Source: Liolophura sinensis
Taxonomy: Eukaryota; Mollusca; Polyplacophora; Chitonida; Chitonidae
Assembly (NCBI RefSeq): GCF_032854445.1
Contig: NC_088295.1
Span: forward strand, 93,861,805-93,925,804
Direction of reading: 5' to 3'
Length of the DNA: 64,000 nucleotides
The translations under genes were made by a program, and so were the position numbers. This document shows positions 32,085-44,639 of the stretch, piece after piece. The notes beneath the pieces were generated by a model, which searched no databases, was not told the DNA's origin, and saw only the letters and a program-made list of their open reading frames with translations. How positions within the stretch are numbered: position 1 is the stretch's first letter; every line of letters begins with the position of its first letter.

Positions 32085-33275
32085 ACCGAGATGATGATCA
32101 TTAAACACACTCATTAAACACAGTCGCGATGTGGCCCAGATGATGATCATTAAACACAGTCGATGTGACCCAGATGATGTTTATTAAACACAGTCGCGAT
32201 GTGGCCCAGATGATGATTATTAAACACTGTGGCGATGTGACCCAGATGATGATTATTAAACACAGTGGCGATGTGGCCCAGATGATGATCATTAAACACT
32301 GTAGCGATGTGGCCCAGATGATGATCATTGAACACAGTCGCGATGTGGCCCAGATGATGATCATTAAACACTGTAGCGATGTGGCCCAGATGATGATCAT
32401 TAAACACTGTGGCGATGTGGCCCAGATGATGATCATTAAACACTCTAGCGATGTGACCAAAATGATTATTCTTGAAAACCGTCGTGATATTACCCAGATG
32501 ATGATCAGTAAACACAATCGCGATGTTAACCAGATGATGAAAATCAAACACAGTCGCGATGTGACCCAGACGATGACCATTAAACACAGTTTGGATGTGT
32601 CCCAGATGATAATCATTAAACACCGTTGTGATATGACCCAGATGATTATCAGTAAGCACCACCGCGATGTGTCCCAGATGATAATCATTAAACACCGTTG
32701 TGATATGACCCAGATGATTATCAGTAAGCACCACCGCGATGTGAGCTAGATAATGATCATTAAACACCATTGTCATGTGACCGAGATGATCAGTAAACAC
32801 AATCGCGATGTTAACCAGATGATGAAAATCAAACACAGTCGCGATGTGACCCAGACGATGACCATTAAACACAGTCTGGATGTGTCCCAGATGATAATCA
32901 TTAAACACCGTTGTGATATGACCCAGATGATAATCAGTAAGCACCACCGCGATGTGAGCCAGATGATGATCATTGAACACCATTGTCATGTGACCCATAT
33001 GATCAGTAAACACAGTCGCGATGTGACCCATGTGATGATCATCAAACACTATCGCGATGTGACCCAGATGATGATTATTAATACTGTCGGGATGTGACCC
33101 AGATGATGATCATTAAACACAGTCGTCATGTGGCCCAGATGATAACCAGTAAACAAAGTCGCAATGTGGCCCAGATGATGATCATTAAACACTGTGGCGA
33201 TGTGACCCAGATGATGATCATTAAACACAGTTGCGATGTGACCCAGATGATGATCATTAAACACCGTTGTATGAT
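32085..33275. repeat. 36-bp minisatellite with block duplication
   Basis: About 33 copies of a 36-bp unit (CGATGTGGCCCAGATGATGA, TCATTAAACACTGTAG). A block of about 290 bp at 32510-32745 recurs at 32795-32990 with the same internal variants, so it was copied as a unit. The period keeps frames open on both strands for up to 299 codons; I treat these as non-coding. Confidence 0.95.
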
Positions 33276-33552
33276 AAAAAACATACACCACAGCGTTAAA
33301 AACCAGAGCCTCGACGACAGCGGGGTTACGCTCGAGTGGCAGTTTGCAGAAACTAGTGCTCATTGAAGACCATTTCTCCTCCACTACTGTGATGTACCTA
33401 TATGTTACATCACAGTTGGGAAGTTCAACAGTAACTTGCCAAAGGTCGTTGGTTTTTCCTAGATACTCCGTTTTCTTCCACTCGTAACCAGCATTGTATA
33501 AGCACCAATTCTCGAGGATGGCGTTAATAACAATCAGACAGATACAGAAATT

Positions 33553-33752
33553 CAGCGGGATTATTTATTTGATTTATTATTTTTATTGGTGTTTTACGTT
33601 GTACGCAAGAAAATTTCACTTATACGACGGCGGCCAACATTATGGTGGGAGGAAACAAAAACAAAGCCCGGGGTAAACCCACGACCATCCGCCGGCAGAG
33701 TTTTTCACTTACGACCGGAGAGGAAGTCGGCAACAGCTGGACTTGATCAGCC
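33553..33752 (-). mobile_element. SINE family 1
   Basis: Minus-oriented copy from the TTTATTTGATTTATTATTTT tail through CACTTATACGACGGCGGCC and ACGACCGGAGAGGAAGTCGG. The tRNA-like head is truncated. Confidence 0.82.
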
Positions 33753-33825
33753 AGTTTTATAGGTTTTATGACCGCATGTAATTGTGGTTGCGGTTTTTGT
33801 GGATTTACCTGATTACACGTGTATA

Positions 33826-34005
33826 TCTGTTCACAAACATGTATATTTGTACACACACATGTATATCTGTACACACACATGTATATTTGTACACACACAT
33901 GTATATCTGTACACACACATGTATATCTGTACACACACATGTATATCTGTTCACACACATGTATATCTGTACATACACATATATATCTGTACATATCCTG
34001 AACAT
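33826..34005. repeat. 20-bp minisatellite
   Basis: Nine copies of GTATATCTGTACACACACAT, two with TTGTAC and two with GTTCAC changes. All six frames are open across it by chance of composition. Confidence 0.95.
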
Positions 34006-34309
34006 ATCTGTACGTCACTCGCCGGAAAGTTCGTCAGTGACTAAAGTAACTTAGGCAATTGTTATTGTTTCACCGTGAGCACCCCGGCTCCCTCCACACA
34101 AAAAAACTGACAGCCATCAAATTTTGCGAAAAAGTCTTGAGCATGGTGCCAAACAACCATACAACCAATTCATAAACAAACAGAACGTTCCCTCAACCAT
34201 AGTCTGTAGTACTGGAGTTCTGGGTGGTTGGATGGATTACCGGTAGTTCAGATGTGAGGCAAGTTCCACAAACACCTACTCGGCTTTGTACATTAACATA
34301 CTACACATT

Positions 34310-34432
34310 CCAGGGCCTAGTTTCACAAAACGGCGAACGACATTTTTTGCATCGTACATTTGTCGTACCATATGTTATACGTTACTATTGTCTTATATTT
34401 GCGGTTGTGATCTTTATGAAACTGGACCCTGG
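34310..34432. mobile_element. Short inverted-repeat MITE
   Basis: A 123-bp element with terminal inverted repeats of about 20 bp: left CCAGGGCCTAGTTTCACAAA, right end TTTATGAAACTGGACCCTGG. It codes for nothing. The family and target duplication could not be settled. Confidence 0.75.
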
Positions 34433-34775
34433 TATCGATACTTTTAAGAACTTATTGCAATTTATTCTTTGTATATGTAAGAAGCTTGGTTTAATTCGAG
34501 CAATGAGACAATTCATAAGACCAATGTACAAGTGCGTGTTGAGGAAAGTATTTATTCGTCAATGCCAAGTTATATAAAAACATATAGGCCTAAACCAAAG
34601 AGTCAAGTAACTTTTAGTCAAACATGAAAATATACAAAGTTGGCTGTGGCTTCTTTAGAAAACTCTGAGGTTATTAAAATTGAATTTTATACAATGTACA
34701 TGGGACTTAAATGACATAAAAAAGTGCAAAAAGAGTTGAACATTCAAACATACAAAAAACAATACCAGCGGACGG
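34433..34775. other. Probable 3' UTR side of the Yellow-like gene
   Basis: A/T-rich sequence with no coding signal. For the minus-strand gene ending at 34776, an AATAAA (TTTATT on plus, 34461-34466) lies about 310 nt downstream and could be its polyadenylation signal. Confidence 0.4.
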
Positions 34776-36215
34776 TTAGCAGCTGTAGACTATAGCTGGA
34801 TCTCTCTTAGCTCTGAAGAAACATTGGATGTTTCTTAAGATGCTTTCGTTTTTGCAAGCCAGTCTGGCTTTTCTGCGGATCACTCTAAAGCTACATTTAT
34901 ATTCTCTGGGCTCCCGGAGTGGAACTCCACGTTTTAGATACGACTGTTCGCCCACGTAAAAGCGGTAGATTCGGTAGTTAGGGCCCCGCCTTCCTGTAAA
35001 GTCAAGACCACCGCCCTCCATGTCCAGGAAGGTAAGAAGTCGGTTTGTGGTCAGCCAGAGGAAGCCACTGTCGTCCCAGCCAAACGTGTCCTGGAACTGA
35101 AGCGTTTCGGTGTCCTGAACTAGTTCCAGTTGTGTTTTCATCCTAACGCTGTGCTCAGGTCTACCTTGGCGTCGCTGGTCATCAGTTTTCGGCCAGTAAT
35201 ACACGGCGTTTCTGGGAAGGACACCATAGTACAAGTTGTTCTCACCGTGTGTGATTCCTCCACTCTGACCCAACTTCCTGCCAACGCTTCGCACGGCGTT
35301 GCCGATGTCAGCGTTTGGATCTCGGGCCAGGCTGGTGGGCAGCTGGAACAGGTCGAAGCCTGTGAGCACGCAGTAGTACAGGAAGTTGTAATCTGAAGAC
35401 ATAGCGATTCCATCCATAGGAACGTCAAAGAAATAGGTCTCGTTGCTGTAACCAGTGTTTGTTGGGAAGGTTCTGGCTGCCGGGTCCGTGTCTACGTCCA
35501 TGGAGGGATGCTCGTGACGATGAGAACGGTCTCTTCTGGAATCGTACACCACGAGTCCGCCATTGCCCCCAGCGTCGGAGACAAACACATATCCTTGGTC
35601 GTCAATGACAACGTCGTTAAGGAAAGTGCTCGTGGCCCGGGCCACGGATTCGGGAAAGGTGTGGTTCTGGACGAAGCAGTCCCGCTCAAGGTCGTAGATG
35701 AAGATCTGGTGAGGGCAGAGGTTCAGTGTCTCAGTGCCCGGTGGCGCAAACGTGTTGATGCGGCCAGTGTCCACCATGTACATCAGTCCCGTCTTCGGAT
35801 CCACTTCCATACTCATCACATACTGGAAGGCGGCACAGTTGTTTAGATTCTGCATCTCCCAGCTGGGGAAAGGTTTAAGAACCGGGCGGCCATTTTTGAC
35901 AATCACCTCGCTCAACGTTGCCGGGACGCCGAGCCTCCATCTCGGCACGGTGACGAAAATACGACCCTTGTAGACTTTTATACCAGTGAAGACATTGTTC
36001 TCTGGGATGTATCTGCCGCTGGCTATTGCTCTCTGTTTCTCAGCCTCAGAGGGCCAGTCGTATTCTAGCTGGACCCAGTCATGAACCAGAGTCGTGTGCC
36101 CAAATGGCAGGTTGGGTGCCCAGGGGCGAGGTCTACGATGAAGGAAGAAGGACTGAACACTACAGATGCTCAGTCCGAGGACAAATATCACCAACATTCG
36201 GTTCATCGTGGACAA
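34776..36215 (-). CDS. Yellow / major royal jelly protein family secreted protein
   Basis: A 479-residue uninterrupted frame. A signal peptide covers about residues 1-22 (core LVIFVLGLSICSVQS). It matches the Yellow/MRJP beta-propeller family. An early V-P-R-W strand (in F-V-T-V-P-R-W-R-L-G) is followed by M-E-V-D-P-K-T-G-L-M-Y-M-V-D-T-G-R and C-P-H-Q-I-F-I-Y-D-L. Further on come D-V-V-I-D-D-Q-G-Y-V-F-V-S-D-A-G-G and the late block G-F-L-W-L-T-T-N-R. Length is normal for the family. The C-terminal 45 residues are basic with four Cys, as an extension past the propeller. Yellow proteins are known in arthropods, molluscs and amphioxus and act in pigment, cuticle or secreted matrices; the role here is unknown. 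The coding region has no intron. A TATA-like AAATAAAG lies near 36262-36269. A decayed partial relative is at 46498-47068. Confidence 0.93.
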   Translation of the reverse strand: MSTMNRMLVIFVLGLSICSVQSFFLHRRPRPWAPNLPFGHTTLVHDWVQLEYDWPSEAEKQRAIASGRYIPENNVFTGIKVYKGRIFVTVPRWRLGVPATLSEVIVKNGRPVLKPFPSWEMQNLNNCAAFQYVMSMEVDPKTGLMYMVDTGRINTFAPPGTETLNLCPHQIFIYDLERDCFVQNHTFPESVARATSTFLNDVVIDDQGYVFVSDAGGNGGLVVYDSRRDRSHRHEHPSMDVDTDPAARTFPTNTGYSNETYFFDVPMDGIAMSSDYNFLYYCVLTGFDLFQLPTSLARDPNADIGNAVRSVGRKLGQSGGITHGENNLYYGVLPRNAVYYWPKTDDQRRQGRPEHSVRMKTQLELVQDTETLQFQDTFGWDDSGFLWLTTNRLLTFLDMEGGGLDFTGRRGPNYRIYRFYVGEQSYLKRGVPLREPREYKCSFRVIRRKARLACKNESILRNIQCFFRAKRDPAIVYSC

Positions 36216-36289
36216 GTTGGTAGTATGGCTGAGCGAAATGATCAGCTGTGTTGGGAAACGTCCGCAGTGGCTTTATTTGTACTAAAATC

Positions 36290-37430
36290 TATCAGAAACG
36301 TCACATCGACAATCCATAGACAACCAAAGAATCGGAATATGACGTCAGATAAGGATACATGATATCTTGTCTTTGATTCACCATGGGCGCAGGGAAATCC
36401 CCTAGGCGGCGGAGAGATCCGGCTTGACTTGGCCAGAAAAACTCCTGACCAGTTAGCGAAGAGCTGGGTTAAGGTCAGTGTTCAAGGTTCTCTGTCCTGC
36501 TTACAGCGGACAGAAATAGATTACATGTGTTATCTGCAGGATGACCTGTATATATCATTCGCATCCTTCGAAACACGGGAGTACGTCATTAACATAATTA
36601 TTAGAGTTACACTGAAATGAGACCTGCTTTAGCGGCGTGTGTACGGGTTGTAGTACAGCCTTGATCAAAGTGAAGAGTGGAATGAAGGAAACAGGAAAGG
36701 TTTTATTTCAAATACTATTTTTGCATTTCAACTAAAATCACTTGACAGTTCAGACCTTTTAATTTTGTTGATATTTCGATATGTCGATATTTTTGGCTAT
36801 AGGTATCAGTGTTACTGTAACCATGAAGCTCAGTCATTTTCAATGATGAATGAGCATTTCTCATTTATAAATGACAAGCTATATAACTGACTTAGGGAAT
36901 GGAAAATGCTTGTAAAGGTATTCCCATTAAAACGAACGGAAAGAGATACTGTTGGATACGTATTAAATTTGAGTTGCCATTTTAAGATGATAACAGAAGG
37001 CACGAGGAGGGGTGCAAATGATACATTTGTTTGAGACCCATGTACTGGTAGATGTAATATTATGACAGATGAGATTACCGATGGTAAATTGACACAGGAA
37101 GGCATGGGGATATCCGGGAGAGTCTGTTGAAAGACCTGGTTGTCTGAGATGTTGATATATCATCGCGGACCGCGCACTGCCATAACAATCTCTATGTACC
37201 AAGTCGCATCGTGTCTCTTTTGTTGCTAGCACAAGTTTTAGCTGACACAATGTAGAAAGTCATTTTCAAGGCTTCCTGGCACGTTAAAAAGGTAACCTCA
37301 GTGGGTGTGGCGCTGTTCATTGCATACGATACTACACGCACTGTTTCTCAGAAAGAAGAAATCATGCTCGGAATTGCCTATTTGGCTTTAAGTCGCGTGA
37401 GTTTTACAACAGGATCTATGAATATTGTAT
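36290..37430. other. Non-coding upstream of the Yellow-like gene
   Basis: No repeat family or coding domain was recognised. Open frames of 91-95 codons on the minus strand (36830-37250) lack any domain or splice context. Confidence 0.45.
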
Positions 37431-37431
37431 T

Positions 37432-37700
37432 TGATTTATTTATTTATTTGATTGGTGTTTTACGCTGTTCTCAAGAATATTTCACTTATACGACGGCGGC
37501 TAGCATTATGGTGGGTGGAAACCGGACACAGCCCGGGGGAAACCCACGACCATCCGCAGGTTGCTGGCAGACCTTCCCACTTACGACCGGAGAGGAAGCC
37601 AGCATGAGCTGGACTTGAACTCACAGCGACCGCATTGGTGAGAGGCTCCTGGGTCATTGCGCTGCGCTAGCGCGCTAACCGACTGAGCCACAGAGGCCCC
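37432..37700 (-). mobile_element. SINE family 1, full-length reference copy
   Basis: The most complete copy, about 269 bp. Read on the minus strand it has the head GGGGCCTCTGTGGCTCAGTC with A box (TGGCTCAGTCGGTTAGCGC). A B-box-like GAGTTCAAGTCC follows, then the body with CCATAATGCTAGCCGCCGTC, and the end ACACCAATCAAATAAATAAA. All other family-1 entries were judged against it. Confidence 0.9.
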
Positions 37701-37764
37701 CAATATTGTATTTGTACTTACTTATTGTACTTATTATGCACTTATTGTACATAATGTACTTTAT

Positions 37765-37905
37765 TGCCCAGAAGCACACAGCCGGGGTATACTGCCCAGA
37801 GGCACACAGCCGGGGGTATACTGCCCAGGGACACATAGCGGGGTATACTGCCCAGAGGCACACAGCCGAGGTATACTGCCCAGAGGCACACAGCCGGGGT
37901 ATATT
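37765..37905. repeat. 27-bp minisatellite
   Basis: Five copies of a 27-28 bp unit ACTGCCCAGAGGCACACAGC plus CGGGGTAT. Confidence 0.92.
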
Positions 37906-38264
37906 CGGTGTACGTGACCGGTTCAGGTGTGATATATATGCATACAAGCAGGAATTTACTACATCAAAGACTATGTTGTATGAACATAGTTTTTTCTTTA
38001 CAGATTCATCCTTTTGAAATCTCACCAAACTTAAAATCACAATAATAAATAAGAGGCACCGGGCATCTTTGTCATTAGGTTTGTACAAATATGACAATCC
38101 AGTGTCGAACGATCATGTCACCACTCGCTGTACTTGTATAGCCCGACACAGCTGTAGTGATTTATCAGCAGCAGCAGTTATTACCTGCAGTGGTCAACAC
38201 CGTTCTCAGTGTTCAACATGTCGAATGATAACATTTCTTAATTACAACATGAACCCTCCCAAAG

Positions 38265-38580
38265 GTGATTAGATGTATTTCAGTTGGTCGTATACCGTTC
38301 TCCTACATCATGCGAATAAAGATATACCGCTCCGCTATGTCCTATATACAGGCACCCGTACACCGTTCCGCTATATCCTATACACACGCACCCGTATACC
38401 ATTCCGCTATATCCTATATGTGGATTATAGCCACAGGTCATGACAGAGGGCTGGTTGTATGATCAGAGGGCATGTCAGAACTCCGGGCGTATAGTCACAG
38501 GTCATGACAGAAGGCTGGTTGTATGATCAGAAGGCATGTCAGAACTCCGGGCGTATAGTCACAGGTCGTGACAGATACAC
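38265..38580. repeat. Two small tandem repeats
   Basis: 38270-38420 holds about three copies of a 36-bp unit with CCGTATACCATTCCGCTATA and TCCTATA. 38425-38575 holds two and a half copies of a 63-bp unit with GGCTGGTTGTATGATCAG and ACTCCGGGCGTATAG. Confidence 0.8.
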
Positions 38581-38789
38581 CTCAAGGTGTGGACAAATTG
38601 TCCTGAACTTGTAATGTAAAGCCCGACCGGTAGATAAATTAGAGCTAACTATTCTGATGACCTCTAACATACAAGTGTAGTGCACATGGACTTCAATACA
38701 GGATAACAGTTCACTTGGACGAAGACAAATATCACAGAATTAACTATTGGTGTTTAAGGTGTGTACTTTTTCTGGTCTGTCTTAAAAGG

Positions 38790-39340
38790 GAAGAAAACCA
38801 AAAGGCGAGTCCAAAATCAGATGAAAGAGGGCCAAGACTTATTTGCAAACATGGTCTTTATACTTATATACTCTTTATAAGTCGATTTTTATTTTAAGTG
38901 AAAACGGTATTTGAAAATATTTCTGTATGGTCGGTATTTGGGACCACCTTTTGGTATTTATCTTATTTGGATAATAATGTTCTAAGTTCAAATGCACGTC
39001 TAATAAATATATCTAAATGTAAATTTGTTGTTTACGTCCAAACATATGCATTTAATCTGAATTACAATATTGTTTATGAATATATTAAAAATATAAATGT
39101 GACTATATTCCAGGTTATTAGCTGAAGAGGTCAAATTCGAGTGCAAATATAATTATCAAACGTGTTACATCCTCTTTTAAAACATTATTACACAAAGACT
39201 ACCTATAACAAAAGGTGGTCCCAACCAGACATTTTTTTCAAGTGTCTTTCTCTCTTTAAAGAAAAATCGAAACAAATTTTGAAGACCACATTTACGACTA
39301 ACTATTTCATCTGAACTTTAAGTAATTTGTTATGCTTTTC
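38790..39340. mobile_element. Palindromic MITE-like element, copy 2
   Basis: Same family as 16650-17222. The left arm has ATCAGATGAAAGAG, GGTCGGTATTTGGG and CCACCTTTTGGTATTTAT. The right arm has AACAAAAGGTGGTCCCAA and ATTTCATCTGAAC. The A/T-rich core keeps TCTAATAAATATAT in both copies. It codes for nothing. Confidence 0.7.
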
Positions 39341-39589
39341 CACCTTTAAGACAGCTACTTTATTTCTGAACAGCAGTTGTAAATTGTACATTTCATCGGT
39401 GATGTCAACCGCGTGATAGTCTCATATTTATTGCGTGTGGTTGAGTAGGTTTACAGACAACCTGACTATGCTGAATGACCCCCTGTGCTGCTTTATCCGC
39501 CATGAGTTACTAAGCGAGACCCTGTCGCTTGTCAAGTGACGCTTGTCACGTGGATGAGAACGGCGCACTACGCGGAATTTTTCTCTGAT

Positions 39590-39684
39590 ATGCCCCGCCT
39601 ATAACCCTCATAATGCTGGTCGCCGTCCTATAAGTGGAATATTCTTGAGTGCGGCGTAAAACACCAATCAAATAAATAAATTGT
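39590..39684 (+). mobile_element. SINE family 1, 3' fragment
   Basis: Covers CCTCATAATGCTGGTCGCCG through AACACCAATCAAATAAATAA. Confidence 0.8.
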
Positions 39685-40160
39685 GTCTCCGGCAGTTTTA
39701 ATGAATATCAGGACGTGTGTCATTCACTTTTAACACCAGCTGTTCAAACTGAGTGCATGACTTGACAGCGAGGAACAGTGGCTAGTCAGTCTATGCCAAG
39801 GAGTACTGATGGAGCTGTCCGTCGCGCTGTATTAAACATTAAACAGGCTTACATCCGGTAAACCCCTCTACACCACAACCAAGAAAACATCTGCAAATTC
39901 TATAATGCTACTGAATTGCACACATGGTTAATAGCTGAGGTCTATGCGCGGTTACCTAGTGCGTACCCTTAGTAGTAGTTCAGCACATGGCTAACTTTCA
40001 CTTTCATTCCTGTCATAACATAAATGGACACCTCTCCTTATACCCCCAGGTATTAACATATATCACGTCGCAGTCTACTATAGAATAACAAAAACCATCA
40101 TGATCTTTGTGAGGAGTTGATAATACAAATCTTATAAGATGTTGAATAACATCTTGAGAA
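39685..40160. other. Non-coding, nothing recognised
   Basis: Unique sequence before the 38-bp array. No coding or RNA signal is visible. Confidence 0.45.
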
Positions 40161-40164
40161 GTCT

Positions 40165-42257
40165 ATATTGATATGGTATTGTATAACCCACAAACAGCCT
40201 GTGAATAGATATGGTATCGTATAACCCACAAACAGTCTGTGGATAGATATGGTATTGTATAACTCACAAACAGTCTGTGGATAGATATGGTATTGTATAG
40301 CTCACAAACAGTCTGTGGATAGATATGGTGTTGTATAACTCACAAACAGTCTGTGGATAGATATGGTATTGTATAACTCACAAACAGTCTGTGGATAGAT
40401 ATGGTATTGTATAACCCACAAACAGCCTGTGGATAGATATGGTATTGTATAGCTCACAAACAGCCTGTGGATAGATATGGTATTGTATAACTCACAAACA
40501 GCCTGTGGATAGATATGGTATTGTATAGCTCACAAACAGCCTGTGGATAGATATGGTATTGTATAACTCACAAACAGCCTGTGGATAGATATGGTATTGT
40601 ATAGCTCACAAACAGTCTGTGGATGGATATGGTATTGTATAACTTACAAACAGCCTGTGGATAGATATGGTATTGTATAGCTCACAAACAGCCTGTGGAT
40701 AGATATGCTATTGTATAACCCACAAACAGCCTGTGGATGGATATGGTATTGTATAATTCACAAACAGCCTGTGGATAGATATGGTATTGTATAGCTTACA
40801 AACAACCTGTGGATAGATATGGTATTGTATAACTCACAAACAGCCTGTGGATAGATATGGTATTGTATAACTCACAAACAGCCTGTGGATAGATATGGTA
40901 TTGTATAACTCACAAACAGCCTGTGGATAGATATGGTATTGTATAACTCACAAACAGCCTGTGGATAGATATGCTATTGTATAACCCACAAACAGCTTGT
41001 GGATAGATATGCTATTGTATAACTCACAAACAGCCTGTGGATAGATATGGTATTGTATAACTCACAAACAGCCTGTGGATAGATATGCTATTGTATAACT
41101 CACAAACAGCCTGTGGATAGATATGCTATTGTATAACCCACAAACAGCCTGTGGATAGATATGGTATTGTATAACTCACAAACAGCCTGTGGATAGATAT
41201 GGTATTGTATAACTCACAAACAGCCTGTGGATAGATATGCTATTGTATAACCCACAAACAGCCTGTGGATAGATATGCTATTGTATAACCCACAAACAGC
41301 CTGTGGATGGATATGGTATTGTATAACTCACAAACAGCCTGTGGATAGATATGGTATTGTACAGCTCACAAACAACCTGTGGATAGATATGCTATTGTAT
41401 AACTCACAAACAGCCTGTGGATAGATATGGTATTGTATAACTCACAAACAGCCTGTGGATAGATATGGTATTGTATAACTCACAAACAGCCTGTGGATAG
41501 ATATGCTATTGTATAACCCACAAACAGCCTGTGGATGGATATGGTATTGTATAGCTCACAAACAACCTGTGGATAGATATGGTATTGTATAACTCACAAA
41601 CAACCTGTGGATAGATATGCTATTGTATAACTCACAAACAGCCTGTGGATAGATATGCTATTGTATAACCCACAAACAGCTTGTGGATAGATATGGTATT
41701 GTATAACTCACAAACAGCCTGTGGATAGATATGGTATTGTATAACTCACAAACAGTCTGTGGATAGATATGGTATTGTATAACTCACAAACAGCCTGTGG
41801 ATAGATATGGTATTGTATAACTCACAAACAGTCTGTGGATGGATATGCTATTGTATAACCCACAAACAGCTTGTGGATAGATATGGTATTGTATAACTCA
41901 CAAACAGCCTGTGGATAGATATGGTATTGTATAACTCACAAACAGTCTGTGGATAGATATGGTATTGTATAACTCACAAACAGCCTGTGGATAGATATGG
42001 TATTGTATAACTCACAAACAGTCTGTGGATAGATATGGTATTGTATAACTCACAAACAGCCTGTGGATAGATATGGTATTGTATAGCTCACAAACAACCT
42101 GTGGATAGATATGGTATTGTATAACTCACAAACAGCCTGTGGATGATTGTTGTGTTGATTTATACTTACATGCATGACAGCAGTACGTGATGTCATGTTG
42201 ATTTATATGTACCTGCATGACTGCTGTATGTGACGTTATGTTGATTTATACGTATAG
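40165..42257. repeat. 38-bp minisatellite, about 52 copies
   Basis: The unit is CTGTGGATAGATATGGTATT plus GTATAACTCACAAACAGC. Variants (GTATAGCTC, ATATGCTATTG, GGATGG) recur in short blocks, as expected from repeated unequal exchange. A different repeat of about 50 bp with GTTGATTTATA follows at 42148-42257 in two and a half copies. Confidence 0.96.
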
Positions 42258-42444
42258 ATTATTGCAGCTAGAATGACTGAAAGTTCCAGATTTTGTATCA
42301 GTGTACATTTCATTTATTTTGAAGTATGTCAAGTATTTTAATCATTTACCACATGAGTTATTATTATTGTACAGTACTGACAACTGTAATCAGTTTTCAC
42401 GCTGCTGACACTGGCTGAAATTATACCATGTAGTTCATTACCCT

Positions 42445-43527
42445 TGATCAGTGTGCCCTGGTAAAGACACAAACATATCTGTGTGCCCTGGTAGACACAC
42501 ACATATCTGTGTGCCCTGGCAAAGACACACACCAGCACACGTACTCAGGTATCTGTGAGCCCTGGTAAACCAGCACACTTAGCCACCTGTATCTGTGAGC
42601 CGTGGTAGACACACACATCTTTGTGCGCCCTGGTAAACCAGCACACAAAGCTAGGCATCTGTGAGCCCTGGTAAACCAGCACACTTAGCCAGGTATCTGT
42701 GAGCCGTGGCAAACCAGCACACGTAGCCATACATCTGTGAGCCGTGGCAAACCAGCACACGTAACCAGGTATCTGTGAGCACTGGTAAACTAGCACACGT
42801 AGCCATATATCTGTGAGCCGTGGCAAACCAGCACACGTAACCAGGTATCTGTGAGCACTGGTAAACCAGCACACGTAGCCATACATCTGTGAGCCGTGGC
42901 AAACCAGCACACGTAACCAGGTATCTGTGAGCACTGGTAAACCAGCACACTTAGCCAGGTATCTGTGAGCCCTGGTAAACCAACACACGTAGCCAGGTAT
43001 CTGTGAGCCGTGGCAAACCAGCACACGTAATCAGGTATGTGTGGGCCCTGGTAAACCACCACACGTAACCAGGTATGTGTGAGCACTGGTAAACCAGCAC
43101 ACGTAACCAGGTATCTGTGAGCCCTGGCAAACCAGCACACGTAACCAGGTATCTGTGAGCACTGGTAAACCAGCACACGTAGCCAGGTATCTGTGAGCCG
43201 TGGCAAACCACCACACGTAACCAGGTATGTGTGAGCACTGGTAAACCAGCACACGTAACCAGGTATCTGTGAGCCGTGGTAAACCAGCACACTTAGCCAG
43301 GTATCTGTGAGCACTGGTAAACCAACACACGTAGCCATATATCTGTGAGCCGTGGCAAACCAGCACACGTAACCAGGTATGTGTGAGCACTGGTAAACCA
43401 GCACACGTAACCAGGTATGTGTGAGCACTGGTAAACCACCACACGTAACCAGGTATGTGTGAGCACTGGTAAACCAGCACACGTAACCAGGTATCTGTGA
43501 GCCGTGGTAAACCAGCACACTTAGCCA
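42445..43527. repeat. 38-bp minisatellite, about 28 copies
   Basis: The unit is GTGAGCACTGGTAAACCAGC plus ACACGTAACCAGGTATCT, with GAGCCGTGGCAAACC and TAGCCATACATC variants. Minus-strand frames of up to 280 codons arise because all three phases of the unit happen to lack stops. Confidence 0.95.
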
Positions 43528-43659
43528 GCTTTTTGTTGTGTGTGTTTTTTTTTTTGTTTTTTTTTTCGGGACGTTACTCCCTCCAAACATTATTTTGTTC
43601 TCATAAACAACATCTCTGTCTCTACAGTTCACAGTTTAATACTACCCTATCTCGCACTG

Positions 43660-43885
43660 AGAGGTTAGAGCAACGAAACAGTACTGATTGGTCTGGTGTG
43701 GGTTATGTGTGTCTGGATGTGGTGTCATGCCTAGAGTCTTCCGTGTGATAATTGAGTGGTGGCTGCACTTTGACGGCCTGGACTCGCCCTGCCACAAGAA
43801 GACACAATATATGTACACACACCAAATGACTCCTCGACATCATGTGACTGAATTGTTAAGTGCGACATAAAATCCACATGCACGG
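43660..43885 (+). mobile_element. SINE family 2, 3' two-thirds
   Basis: Body and tail (GACTCGCCCTGCCACAAGAA, AATGACTCCTCGACATCATG, TGTTAAGTGCGACATAAAAT). The tRNA-like head is missing. Confidence 0.75.
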
Positions 43886-44639
43886 CACAGAAACAGCTCT
43901 GTCACACCTTTGTTTGCAGGTGTTTATACCTGCGCACATCATGACGTATCAGGTCACGTGAGCAGAGTATTATGACCATAATTAGCAATGAATGCAAATG
44001 TAATTTTTGTAACAGGATTTAGCCTAAATCAGAGTGGTATTGTGGCTGATCGAGTAACTTCCGAGTGTGGTTTACACTGCACTGAGACCAGTATCTGCTA
44101 TCCGTTCGTCCATCGCTGATTCAAAACTACTTGGCTTTAGGTCGCATTGCACAGCAGGTAAATTAAATACCTTTTACAAAAATATTAGCCTTGTCTGCGC
44201 TTGTCTGCGCTATATGTTCAGTTCATGCGGTCGTAAGCTCTGAAAGAAAAAAGATGCTCAGAATACCACACCGGAGATTTATGGCAAAAACAAAGAAGAT
44301 CAGCGAAAATGCCATTAAATTTTTGCTTTTTATTTTAGAATAGACCAATTAAATACCTTTTACAAAACATTAGCCTTGTCTGCACATTCATAATCAGTAA
44401 TAAAGTATCTAAAATGTAATAGGCAAGACACTCCATAACTTGTTCAGTCTTCAGCATCATTTTCTCAATATAAATACTACAGGCCCGAGCTTGATATTTA
44501 TTGAAAGAAAATAACTTCAGCTATTCTTGGAAAATGCAGAAAAGTTGATTCCATTGACGAATACGAATTTTTTGCTCAAAAAATTCTCATATGGCCTCTC
44601 TAAATATGCACTATGAAGTATATGTCAATCTTCAAGTGC
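43886..44639. other. Non-coding with a spaced 40-bp duplicate
   Basis: No gene is seen. A segment of about 40 bp (AATTAAATACCTTTTACAAA then ATTAGCCTTGTCTGC) occurs at 44160 and again at 44347. Confidence 0.45.

Noticed and set aside
32101-33384. Frames of up to 299 codons on both strands in the 36-bp array
   Set aside because: Repeat by-products; opposite strands are open together, which argues against selection on either.
36830-37250. Overlapping 91- and 95-codon minus-strand frames
   Set aside because: No domain, signal peptide or repeat evidence; frame lengths are expected by chance.
42545-43632. 280-codon minus-strand frame
   Set aside because: The 38-bp unit lacks stops in three phases, so the frame cycles through all phases of the same repeat; no protein-like features.
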